Below are positions 46,798 through 58,539 of a DNA stretch of 64,000 nt, in pieces (positions within the stretch are counted from its first letter, which is position 1; each line of letters begins with the position of its first letter). The notes beneath the pieces were generated by a model. It saw nothing but the letters and a program-made list of their open reading frames with translations, did no database searches and had not been told where the DNA came from. The DNA is from Strigamia acuminata (lineage: Eukaryota > Arthropoda > Chilopoda > Geophilomorpha > Linotaeniidae). The stretch is taken from contig OX442314.1 of the NCBI GenBank assembly GCA_949358305.1, positions 24,421,060-24,485,059 of the forward strand, written 5' to 3'. The translations under genes were made by a program, and so were the position numbers.

Positions 46798-49215
46798 ATG
46801 GACGATTTGGCAAGAAGTCGTGCACAAAGGGAAACACAGAGGAAAAGCGTGCGTGCGCTTTTTGCGAAATTGACGAAAGAAATGGCCGAGGATCCCCTCA
46901 ACGAGGTACGATTATTATGCATACAAGCCCAACTAATCACAAAACGTTTGAAAATCGATAAACTGGACACAATAATCGCCGACGGGATCACCGACGTGAA
47001 CGAGGTGGACCAAGACGAATTCGAAGCGGAAGAACTACAAGACGAGATGACCGCCGCCCGAATCACACTCGAAGTCGCCTTGAAAGAACTCGCGCAAATG
47101 AAACAAACACCACCACAGCAAATACCACCGCAAGTACCACTCGCAAATATACCACTAGCTAACCCTCTTTTCGTTCCACCTGTGCAAAACCCGAACCCAA
47201 TCCAACCACAATGTGCAGTGATGAAACTGCCGAAGTTAGAAGTCGCCAAGTTTAAAGGCACGCCGGAAACCTGGACGGGATTCTGGTCCAATTTCGAATT
47301 GAGCGTGCACAATAATACGGCGTTGCCCAAAACCGCCAAGTTTGTATATTTGCGCTCACTCGTCGAAGGACTTGCGGCGAATGCGATCAGCGGACTGACC
47401 GTAACGGAACTTAACTACGACACCGCCATTACCCTGCTCACCAATCAATTTGGTCGCAAGGAACAAATTGTCGGTGCGCACATGGCCAAGCTGCTCGAAA
47501 TGCCATCCGTGAAACGAGTAGAAGATGTGGCGGCCCTACGGAGACTCTATGATTTCTGCGACCTGCATATTAAAAGCCTCGAAAACCTCGGAGTACCGGC
47601 GGAAACCTTTGGCCCATTGTTATGCCCAATACTCGCGCGTGCTGTGCCAACTAGCATACAACATGATTTTGCACGTCCACGAGGAGATGCACCTTGGGTT
47701 GTTAAAGAATTTTTGGACTTTTTTAGATTCGAAGTAGCGATGCGCGAACGTACGGAAGCCGCCGATAAAACCAGTAAACCACAGCAAGAATCGACGGAAG
47801 TCCCGAATACCAAAAAGGAAGAGGTGAAGAAAACCAATTACAAATCTAATAATCACAGTTCCGCTTCAGCCCTTTCCAACATCGTTTACAAATGCACATT
47901 TTGCGAAAAGGAAGACCACAAGAGTCCGGACTGTCCATTGACGGTCGAGAAGCGGAAAGAAGCGTGTTTCAAAGCACGTCGCTGCTACAGATGTCTAAAA
48001 GAAAATCACCAAGCTCGTCAATGTAATACCCGATTTAAATGTAGGAAATGCGAGCAGAAACATCACACGTACTTGTGCGATAAGGAAGACAACAAGAAGA
48101 CGAAAACAACTTTGACTTCGGCCGTTCAAGAATCAACAAATACGGAAACCATGATGTTCCTGCAGGTCGTCGTGCTGAAAGCCAACGGAAACAACGAGAA
48201 GAGAAGAGTCCAATGCTTCTTGGATGGGGGATCCCAAAGAAGCTTTATAACTGAAAAACTGTCGAGAGAACTGCAACTAGAGAAGATTGGTGAGCAGTCA
48301 ATCGCCCTCTTGACTTTCGGATCTACTGAACCAACAATTGCCAAACGGAAACAGGTGAAGTTAAGTTTGAATAACTGTGAAAATAGAAATTGCAATTTAG
48401 AAATTAAAGCGCTTGAGTCGCCCTGGATAACTCCGACATTACGAGGAAAACCTGACGAACGAGTATTGGAAAAACTGAAGAAATACAACATCAAACTGGC
48501 TTACGACAACAGCGTTCACAGGGACGACGGCGTTTCCATCTTAATTGGCGTCGACAACTTTTGGAGAGTTACAACGGGAAAACAGCAACGTATCGACGAA
48601 AATCTCATGGCAATCGAAACCATATTTGGATGGACGTTGCACGGCTCAACCGGAGAGACTGAAACAACCGTGTCGTCTTTAGTACGGGTAAACAAGATTT
48701 TAGTTGCCGATAATACAGATGAACTTTTAGAAAAATTCTGGAACTTGGAATCGATTGGGATTCGCCACGAAACTATGGAACCGGGAATCGATGAAGTAGA
48801 CACGTTGAAACGATTCAAAGAGCAGATCGAGTGGGTAGATGACCATTACGAAGTGGGATTCCCGTGGAAGATTGACCGCAAGGAATTGAACAACAATCGA
48901 GATGTTGCAAAAAAGCGTTTGTGGAGTTTAATTAACCGTTTTCGAAAAAATCCCAAGTTATATTTAGACTATAAAAAAGTGATCGACGAACAACTCGCCT
49001 CCGGAATCTTGGAAAAAGTTCCGAAGAACTCGAAACCAGACAACCCGTATTATATTCCTCATCGACCAGTAATTGACGAAACTCGAGCCACAACAAAACT
49101 AAGAATTGTGTATGACGCGTCGTCGCACGCAAAAGGATGTTTATCACTAAACGACTGTCTGAGTAAGGGTCCGAATATGTTACCTCATCTAATAAACATT
49201 GTTTTGAAGTTTTGA
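46798..49215 (+). pseudogene. BEL/Pao gag-protease-RT, first part, ending at premature stop
   Basis: It starts at the first in-frame ATG after the primer site. The open frame extends upstream into the LTR but without an ATG. Residues from about 141 match the gag-associated DUF1759 region. Zinc-knuckle motifs of CX2CX4HX4C type lie at about 366-430 (two canonical, a third variant). The aspartic protease core DGGS is near residue 476 (DUF1758-like). The reverse transcriptase begins with LRIVYDAS near 49110. The frame stops at TGA 49213-49215, just before the conserved DIEKAF block. The frame phase is unchanged after the stop, so this is a point nonsense mutation, plausibly a C-to-T change at a CpG. 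Polyprotein enzymes downstream would not be made without readthrough. Confidence 0.92.
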
Positions 49216-52080
49216 ACCGGCAAATACGGCGCAATCGGCGACATCGAGAAAGCCTTCCATCGAATACATCTCAAGACGGACGAACGAGACGTCACACGAC
49301 TTTATTGGATTGAGGACGGATGGAACGGTGAAGAGTCGGTAAAACTAATTGAATTACGCCAAACTCGAGTTCCATTTGGGACAGGACCCAGTCCATTTTT
49401 ACTAAATGCAACAGTAAAAGAACACGTCGACAAGTTTGAAGACCAATACCCGGACACTTGCGACAAGCTGAAAGAAGACTTGTATGTGGACGATTTTGTA
49501 ACAAGTATTGACAATTCGAACAAGTTAATTCAAATTTATGATGAGAGTCGTGAGATTTTGCAAGCCGCGAACATGAAATTAACCAAATGGAAGTCGAATG
49601 ATGTGAAATTACAAGAAAAAATTATACGAGATGACCCAGATTGTGACGTGACAGTTTTTCAAAAGAAAACTAAGGTTTTGGGGATAGTTTGGGATATTGA
49701 GTTAGATAAATTGGGATTAGACATTAGTGCATTGATTAACGAGATTAACTTGACCAAATACACCAAGAGATTTATTGTAAGAATTACCGCCATGATTTTT
49801 GACCCGTTGGGAATGGCAAACCCTTTTGTGATAACTGCCAAAATTGTTTTTCAGGAACTTTGGAAATTAAATGTTGGGTGGGATGACGTCATTCCAGAAT
49901 ATGTGAAGATAAAATGGGAAAATTGGTATGTTCAGATACCCTACCTCGAAAATTTAAATTTAGAGCGCAAATTGTTAAATTGGGGAGGAAATTGTAGGAA
50001 AAGGATTCACATCTTCTGTGATGCCAGTCCGAGAGCGTATGGCGTAGTAGCCTACACTCGAGTTCTGGACGAAACAAATGCTGTTAATATTGATTTTATC
50101 ATTTCCAAGTGTAGAGTGGCGCCTGTAAAGGAACTAACATTACCAAAGCTGGAACTGATGGGCGCGCTACTGGCAACAAGACTGATTCCAACATTGAAAG
50201 CGACTCTTGGGTGTGAGGATTTCACAATTTGGACCGATTCCAAGATAGTTTTGCACTGGATCCGCGACACCAAGAACCGACCAGCGACATTCGTGTACAA
50301 TCGTGTACGAGAAATTGTCGAGAATACATCGAGAGACGATTGGCGCCACTGCCCAGGGAAAGATAATCCGGCCGACCTGGTAACGAGGGGAGTAAACGTG
50401 AAGCAGCTCACCGAGGAACCATTCTGGCTGAAAGGACCGACATGGCTGTCAGGCGACGAATCCGGATGGCCAAATGAAGACGATAAAGCAGTTCCAATCG
50501 ACGAAGATGAAGAAAAAGACGTGATCGTAACGCTGACAGCAATAACAACACCAGACATTGATTTTAACCGTTTCAGCTCGTGGAAAAAACTAAAAAGAGT
50601 TACTGCTTGGGTTTTTAGATATATTACGAATCTGAAGACGAAAAACAGGGATGGAGAACCGCTGAGAAACAAGGAACTCGAGCAGAGCGAACTATATTGG
50701 CTGAAATACTTACAACAAGTGGGATTCCAGAGAGAAATTAGATGTTTGACTAACCAAAAACCAATTGAAAAATCATCATCAATTTTGAAGTTGGCGCCAA
50801 TATTAGACGACAATGGGTTGTTGAGAGCCACACACCGATGGGGATCTGTCGAACTTGACCGCAATACACGCGAACCCTTTTTATTACCAAACGAACATTT
50901 TATAACTAAATTGATTGTTTTAGGCGAACACGAACGAGCTTTACACAGTGGACTGGCCGACACATTGAGTGGACTTCGAGAGAGATTCTGGATCGCCCGT
51001 GCGAGAAAAACAATCAAGGGAATCATCCACAAGTGTGTTTGCTGTCGGAAAATACAAGGACGTTTAGCCAAAGAAAAGTGGGGTTTGCTACCCATTGATC
51101 GTGTTACGCCGAGTGAGCCGTTCGAAATATGTGGAGTCGATTTTGCGGGTCCTCTCTACACCAAATTGGGTAACAAAGTGTATATTGCCCTGTTTACATG
51201 TGCTGTGACGCGTGCAGTTCACCTGGAATTACTCTCCAACTTGAGTACCGATAAGTTTATTGACTGTGTGAAGCGTTTTATTTGTCGGCGAGGAATTCCC
51301 AAAACTATATACTCCGATAACGCCAAAACGTTTAAAAGGACTGACAAGGAAATTAATTTGTTTTTGAAATATTTACCAGAAGAACAGTTTCAAGGATTTA
51401 TTACGGAGAAACAAATTACATGGAAATATATTGTTGAGACTGCACCTTGGTGGGGTGGTTTTTGGGAGCGCATGGTGCGTTCCGTAAAATTGGCGCTAAA
51501 GAAAACGATTGGGAAGAACACACTTGATTATGAGGGACTTGTGACCATACTCGCAGAAGCTGAAGCTGTTGTGAACTCCAGACCATTAACCTATGTTTAT
51601 GATACTCCTCATGAAGAATTACCCCTTTCCCCCTCTCATTTTATCTTAGGAAAACGCATTTCATTTCTGCCGACCGCACCGAAATATTCCACCAATCCGG
51701 GATCAAAAGATGACATCTTAAGAGCGTGGAAATACCGACAAACGCTTATCCAACGATTTTGGGACCGTTGGACGAAGGAATACTTAATCGAATTACGCCA
51801 ACACCGAGGCGTCACCAGTCGTACGAAATTTAACGTGGGAGACATCGTGATCATCGAGGACCAAAACCTGCCGCGACTTACGTGGAAACTCGGACGCATC
51901 ACCTCCGTGAAGGAGGGTCGTGACGGCTTGATCCGCTCCTGCGAAATCCAGATGTCCAACGGGACACGTCTACGAAGACCCATTCAGAGACTATGCAACC
52001 TCGAAGTGGAAACCGAAGTCTCAGTCTGCCGGGACGGGGGGACTGTGGAAACTGGCGGTTTCCAAAGTGAACCAGTTTAA
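49216..52080 (+). pseudogene. BEL/Pao RT-RNase H-integrase, second part
   Basis: It continues in the same frame after the stop. Reverse transcriptase motifs DIEKAF and the catalytic YVDD (49483-49494) are intact. A Pao-type linker follows, then RNase H with Asp at 50020, a LELMGA helix and Asp in WTDSK at 50236. The integrase has an HKCVCC zinc region near 51030 and catalytic Asp at 51139, Asp at 51316 and Glu at 51466. A C-terminal DUF5641-like domain (GDIVIIEDQNLPR) follows. The frame ends at TAA inside the first 37 bp of the 3' LTR. All catalytic residues I can check are present, so the upstream stop is the only evident defect. Confidence 0.92.
52031..52043 (+). promoter_or_regulatory. Polypurine tract
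   Basis: GGGACGGGGGGAC directly before the 3' LTR is the expected plus-strand primer. It is not purely purine because it overlaps the end of the coding frame. Confidence 0.7.
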
Positions 52081-52342
52081 TTATGTCTTTTAACACCGTG
52101 GCGCAAGTGAAAAAAGCTCACTTGTGACCCGGATCTGTATTCTTGGAATTTAAGGATTAGCTTAATCCTTTTGTGTTATATACCTAAAAATTTGAATAAA
52201 ATTACACTGTCTTTTCAAATGTAACCTTGTCTACATCGTTCTTTGAGTTTGCAACAACCTTCGATCCGAATCCGACTCCATCCGTAGTTTTAATAAGTTT
52301 AAAGAGTGTTTCACTTATACAAGTTGCTCGTGCAACGTTACA
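52044..52342 (+). repeat. 3' LTR
   Basis: Matches 46450-46748 base for base as far as I can read. It ends GCAACGTTACA, followed by the CTTGT duplication. Confidence 0.95.
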
Positions 52343-52347
52343 CTTGT
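52343..52347. other. BEL/Pao target-site duplication, right copy
   Basis: Exact CTTGT copy matching 46445-46449. Confidence 0.92.
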
Positions 52348-52422
52348 AGGCTCATTGCTGTTGAAGGGCATCCCCCCAATCTTTGTATTGAGTAATAAAT
52401 TATTATTATTATTATTATTATA
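52348..52422 (+). mobile_element. LINE 3' end with (ATT)n tail (continuation of 46103-46449)
   Basis: Joining across the BEL/Pao insertion gives a continuous 3' UTR ending TTTGTATTGAGTAATAAATT and then an ATT microsatellite (52397-52422). Such a simple-repeat tail instead of poly-A is typical of several non-L1 LINE clades. Confidence 0.6.
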
Positions 52423-55400
52423 CTTCTATTTAATTTGATTTTATCATCAAAATACATTGCACAGAGTCTGCCATCTTAATTTATCATACTTATATATCAA
52501 AAGCAAAATAAACACCTTAGAATAATCTCAAGAACAAGGTAGTAGACCACAGGGTCTTGGGTTTTATGAATCTAATGCAGCACGTGACCACACAAAGCAA
52601 ATGGGGATCAAGGTCAAGTTTGTGTGCCATCATACTTCGTAACAAAGCTAGAATAAACAAGCAAAGGCATGCCTTTTGCTATTTAAAAGTTCACATTGTG
52701 AAGCGAGATAACAATATCAGAGAGTTCCTCGGCATTTCATATCATAACTTACCCTAAACCCATCCCACTGCACCGTGCATTCAATCTGCGCCTCTAAAAG
52801 TAAATTCTTCGTCTTCATGTGACTTGCGTCTTTTGGCTGATGGTTATGACGTTTTTTATGTCATCACTTTCAAAAGTACTCAGCTAAAAGATTCTCACAC
52901 GAAGCAGGCACGTGTTGGATCACTTTCCTTACACAGATTTGTTCTGTGGCAAAGTTCCAGTCTGCGCATGCGCTTCCTAAGTCATTTCAAAGATGCATTT
53001 CTAAGGAAAGATACTTTTCTATCTTTTCTCTCTCTGTATGCATAGGAGCTTTTTCCTCAGCTTTTCTTGATTGAATGCACCTCGTATCTTTGCCCAATTG
53101 CATCTCCACGAGTTCTGTTTTTTGTTTATTTAGCTGATGATGCACAATGGCTAGTACAAAATAAAAAGTCCAACATTATTCATAGGTGGGCAGATCAGAT
53201 AATAAAAATAAAAATAAGCAAATCAAAACGAATTTATCCTGGATTTAATAAATCCGAAGGAAAACTGGAGTGTTCTTTACTCCAACGCACGTCACTTGTT
53301 ATTTGTTAATTTGTGACACGGCCTTTCTGCAGCGCCACCTATATGTTACTTTGAATAAACTAGTCAGTTATGTAAATCTCAACTACACCAACGGTTACGT
53401 TATTTGCGTGATCCATTACAGTTTCAAAAACTTGGTCAAGACAGACTAACAACAATAATGACTTGATGCTAAACAATGTGCAAAAGTTGGTGTTGCATTC
53501 TCTAAGAACAATAGCCGCGAAGTACGACAATTTAAAAAAATTTGATTAGAGAAAACGTTTGATTGTCATTGCGTCAACGGAACCTTCATATTATTTAATA
53601 AACCTAACTTTATTAAATTTTCAATTCAATCTTTATTACTTTTTCTGAGAAGCTTGAAGGACTAAGACTAGCAGCTATTGATTTAAATTGACAGCATTTG
53701 AAATCACTCAGGAATAATTGAAACAATCTACCTTTGCTTGCATTTTTTCATCAGAAAAACAAACAGTTTCTCCAGTTGCATGCAGAATTTAAGCAGAAAA
53801 CATAAGAAAAAATAAATAAAGTAGAAATATTTATTTCCCTCATTTATTCATTCTCAGTTTTTTAGTTTGTGATACATCAAAAAGTTCTAAAGCTTTTCTG
53901 AAAATGTTTACCATGGGATAAGCTGAGATTAGCATATACTCATGCCAATCTCACTAGAAAGATTACTTAATCCCTCATAGCACAAGTACATCTCGAAACC
54001 CCAAAATACCGTGTTCACACGGTATCTAGAATGGCTAGATCCAGGTTGTAAGTCTATACTATAAACACTATACTGCCATTTAAATAAAAAAAAATTCAAG
54101 ATGTGTTCTTACAATGGATAGATATAGAATTACGCCTGCACAGTGTGTTGCCAATCCAATGGGCGAATCAAGTTGATCTAGATCCGAAAATCGAAATCAG
54201 TATTCACAACAAGCTTGGATCTTCATCCACGACCTCAGAGGAGATCCAAAGCTAGATTTCCCAACATTCACTCCAACATTTTTTTAGATATCCTGTCGAC
54301 TGCAAATGATCCCAGGTGAGGCTAGGAATGACTCAGCGTGCTGATCATTTGTTTCGTCAGAACAAGATGTTAAGCAGCATTGAGCCTGGTCAGTGTTTTC
54401 ATGGCATCCGCCTTCAAATGGAATGCCCAATTCCAAGTTTCGCTTTCGCATATCGTTTTGGAGTGGTTAAAGCAGATTTTGAGTTCATTTTTCCGTCAGA
54501 AGTTGATAAAAAGTTGAATTAGAATAACTACACACGTTTTGCTGACAAAATTTTCATCAGGAAGTGATTTTATTCGAATTTTGAGGCCCCAACCTTAGGA
54601 AATCGACATGAAATGCAAGATGGGGTCCTGAAGAACAGTCTCTCCTTGAATGTCATTCTGCCTTTCATGCTTAAACCTGCACAATTCTTTGTGGTGCAAA
54701 TACACAACAAGTTTGCATAAATACGAAAAATAAATAAACATCGCACAGATGTCTTCTTCATGTTTCAATAATGAACCAAATCAGTATTCTGTGGTCTGAT
54801 TTTTGCAGAAAACGGTCTCTTTGTAAGCAAATTTGATCAGATTTAGGAAAGGAAAAGCAAACCAGAGAAATTAAATGTCAATATGGAAGGCACAGGTCAG
54901 CTACAATTTCAATCTAGCTATTTGTTTTTAGTGAAGTGGTTAAAGCTCAAGCTAAAATGGCGTCTTGCAGTCTTGGGCCAAAAATCCAGGATTTTCAACA
55001 CAATTTTTTAGTCCATTTTGTACTGAATCCAAGTTGTAATCTGATGCTGCAGCTGAATGAGGATGAGGAATCGATAGACCAATGAAAAATAAAATCAAAG
55101 CTTTTAGACACTATTAGCTTTTCTCTTCATTCTTTGCCCTATGTCTCTATTAAGCCAAGGGTATAAAAGAGATAAAAGATAAAAGATCGAAGCAAATTTT
55201 AAACCAGATGATTTATTACATGCGCCTGGAGTCTGCGCGTCTTAATGGAACACCCAAATTCATTTTGTTCGGTCAAAAGAAAGCGTTTCCATTCGTACAT
55301 GCAACATACTAAAGCAAATCTATAAGCTAATTGCATCGGTTTTTTTCCTATTTTGGATGACTTCCAAAACGTTGATGAGAAATGTTTTGAGAGAAGTTGA

Positions 55401-58383
55401 AAAAGAGGTCGTCACGAGAAGCTGTTCAACCGGTTCAACCACGTCTAATGATTAAAATGCCAAACTGATAGCAAATTATTATTTTCCCAACCCCCAAATT
55501 GCCAGCTTTTCACTATTTTCTAATTTCCTGTTTCTCAATCCCTTCATGCATTTTTTCCTACTTAAAAAACTTCCACAGATACTAAATGTCAAGCGACAGG
55601 TGAGAAGATAAACACGACTAATTGATTCTATTCAATTTAAAATAGAAAAAAAAAGATAGAGAGAGAAAAAAAAGGGATATTGGCGAGAAATGAGAAGATG
55701 GAACGTGGTTATTTGGAACATTTCGAGATTTGTTGCTCCGATAGCAGCAAACATCCAATTCCGACAGTAGAAGTACGGTAGAGAAGGAAATTCATAAAAG
55801 TCGGTGGTGATGCAGTCGGGAGATTGTGGGAGGGGGACACTACACCTTACAAAAGATGATCCAATCTTCACTACTTTTTATGTCGTTCGTTCGGACTCTT
55901 TAAAAAAGAAAATCGAGAACTTAATAATAAAAAAAAGGAGATGAATACGACAAAGATGGTAATCTAATGCCCATTTCTTTCTCCATAAAAGCCACAAAAT
56001 TCTTATTAAAAAGTTTTCTTACGCCATCCATTCATTTTTATCATTGCCATTTCTTCACGTCAATTGACACGATTGGTAAATAGAAATAATTGAGGATCAT
56101 GTTCATTCGCTTTTAAATTAAAAAGTTTAAAGACTTAGACTGAAGTAATTTGAGTAAATGCGATTGGAAAAACGCTTAAACTGCTCGAGACGAGGCAACA
56201 TAAATTGCAAAGGAAATAAAAAGTAAAAAAGAAAAAGAAAAGACATTATGAGTTATAAAAAAAGTCACAACTTGGGACTATAAAAACAAGTTAAATTGAA
56301 GTTTCTTATCAAAACAACAATAGGAAGAGTGGAAAAAGGAAAGAAAGAAATAAAGAGATTAACTTAAATTAATAATCTTAATTCATGCAATTAGCTTTTA
56401 ATGATGTTAAAGTAACACTCATGCTTTATTTAGAAAATAGTTAACAACCTGTTTACTATTTTATTTTATTTTATTTATAACAAACTAGTTTGGTCAAATT
56501 AATTTTTCATTTACTAGATCAAAGTAAAACCACACTCTGATGAAACTTAAAAATAAATATTTAATCATTCATTTTCCTGTTTTCGTGTAAGCGAAAAACC
56601 TTCTAGTTGTATAATATAAATATAAAAGGGCCGTAAATTCGTAATTATACGTCATTTTTCCCACCTTTAATGCATACCCTAATTCCATAATTTTTTAATT
56701 TTAATATCTCATAACCAACAACAATAAACAAGATTAAAAATAAAACAATGTTTAACTTTTCCTATTAAAATATACGCATTTATAACTCGAATCACAACCA
56801 AAAACTAAACCTAAAAAAAAAAATAATTAATAATTCCTTTTTGCATCGTAAATTCCAACTCAATAAATAAATTAAAAACTCCAAGCATTGCCAAACAAAT
56901 CACACCCAACGCTAAAAACTTATTTAGTTACAGTAATCTCCACAGTAACGTGTCATTGCCCCCACTTTTTTGACATTTTGGCACCACTTTCAGACCGACT
57001 CATGCAGTTAACATAAACTTTATATTTTTATTATTATTTGCCTTTTTTTAAAATTCAAAACGCCTTTTTCTTACACGCCGAAGCACCAACAAGATATGAC
57101 AATGCGTTAATAGATTTTTCTCGTGGCTTTTATGAGGAGTGCGAAGGGGATAACATTTGTCAGATTTCCAGCCGATGTACTCGGTAATGTTGCAGCTCCG
57201 ATCGGGCAACTGACTCCAACCGTAAATAACGTTAGCTACAACAACAAAAGAATTTCGCCTGCCCACTCATCCTTTCTCCATTCTCTTACATCGCCTTTCT
57301 TTTTTTTCCGTGTCCGTTTTTCGACACTAACTTCATCCATTATTGCAATCCATCGTTCGTAAAGCCGAGATTCGAAGCGGCAAAAAAAAAGAAAAAAATA
57401 ACGTGGAAAAGATAAAAGGGATAAAACGAGATAGAATTTTAATTTTGCACTACTTTTATTGAAATTCTAGCGGTTTCGGAGCAAGTGGCGCCTCATATTA
57501 AGCTTATGAGCTTTGAGCAATCGAGAAACACATTTCCCTAGTCTCTATTTCCTCTCTTTTCATAATGTTTTAGCTTTTTTTCCCCCCTTTTTAGTATTCG
57601 GTCATAAAATCATTTTGATGGTCTCCTATCTATGCGTCTGCGCACGAGGATCTTCGCGATTCGCGTCCCTCCTTCGTCTTAGTCAGCACCGGACTGAGTT
57701 AAAGTCCTGCATCTAAAACGTCTCCCTCACTATCTAGAAGAAAGTATAGAAAAAAAAGAAAAAAAACTTATTTGCACGGTGGACCACGCGTCCTAATTCG
57801 AGAGGTTCCAGTTCTCTCTTCATCGACCGGTTCAAATTTCAGAGTGAATGCTTGGTCAAGCGTGCCTGGTGACCTCCAGGGTTTGCATTGTCAGAAATAA
57901 TGCCAGTGAATGTCAGATGATGTCGATACGTCAATTATTTCCTAACACAATTCTCAATAGTATTGCCACAAGTGCTGTGTTAATATACTCTTGTAACCAG
58001 AAATCAGGAACACAAGATGTGAATTAAAAAGAGTAAACGAGCTCAGCATTTACTCCATTTTGGTACAGAACAATGGTAACAGCTGTTGTGACAGTACAAG
58101 CTTTCAATAATGCTATTTTAAATCTCAGATGGGCTGATTAGTTTTATTGGAATATCTATTCCAGTAAAATAATCAGACCAGAAGTTGTATTCGATATGAT
58201 TTTTTGTGTTTCTCTTAATTCCGAAACTACGGTACTAGTTTTATCTTAATTTATTGGACAAGCGTTAAGTTAACAAGATAATTGACTGTCTTGAATGTAA
58301 CTGAAGCTAGAAGGAAGCATAAGTATTGTAACATGAGATTCTCGTGTCTGGTACAAGATAAAACCCATGGCACAACCTCAAGA
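52423..58383. other. Long gene-free stretch
   Basis: No coding exon or RNA gene is recognised. Around 53305-53345 a TTAATTTGTGAC...GCAGCGCCACCT block resembles 6075-6125. A self-complementary ACCGTGTTCACACGGT sits near 54008, and GGATCT / AGATCC words recur to 54260. Moderate-GC patches at 57050-57360 and 57780-57850 have open frames I do not recognise. Confidence 0.45.
58376..58383. other. hAT target-site duplication, left copy
   Basis: CCTCAAGA precedes the element and CCTTAAGA (58540-58547) follows it, one mismatch in eight. Confidence 0.8.
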
Positions 58384-58539
58384 CAGTGGCCTAAGTGCAA
58401 AAAGGGCCCCCTGTTTAGAAATGGGCCGTTTTTTACATCGATATATTTTTCTGTATATATATTCCGCCCCTCTTTGGGCCCCTGAAGTCACGGGCTATTA
58501 GGCACCGCCCATCCACGCTCCACAGAAGTTACGCCACTG
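58384..58539. mobile_element. hAT-like MITE (156 bp)
   Basis: Starts CAGTGGCCTAA and ends TTACGCCACTG, classical hAT termini with one difference, flanked by an 8-bp duplication with one mismatch. The interior holds GGGCCCCC and GGGCCCCTG words around an AT-rich TATATATA centre. No coding capacity. Confidence 0.85.

Larger units (their letters stand above)
46450..52342 (+). mobile_element. Complete BEL/Pao LTR retrotransposon (5,893 bp)
   Basis: Two 299-bp direct LTRs that I could not distinguish by reading, each beginning TG and ending CA, enclose a tRNA primer site, one gag-pol frame and a purine-rich tract, with a 5-bp duplication on both sides. The domain order gag, zinc knuckles, protease, reverse transcriptase, RNase H and integrase, together with BEL/Pao-type sequence signatures, fixes the superfamily. 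The identical LTRs imply a very recent insertion. A single in-frame stop interrupts the reverse transcriptase. The element lies in an older LINE copy and does not disrupt a visible host gene. Confidence 0.95.

Noticed and set aside
50052-51095. 347-codon antisense frame within the BEL/Pao integrase/RNase H region
   Set aside because: Shadow of the sense pol frame, whose catalytic motifs are clear.
57048-57362. Overlapping open frames on both strands in a moderate-GC patch
   Set aside because: Each is short and protein-like at best in part. I could not decide a strand or find splice sites.
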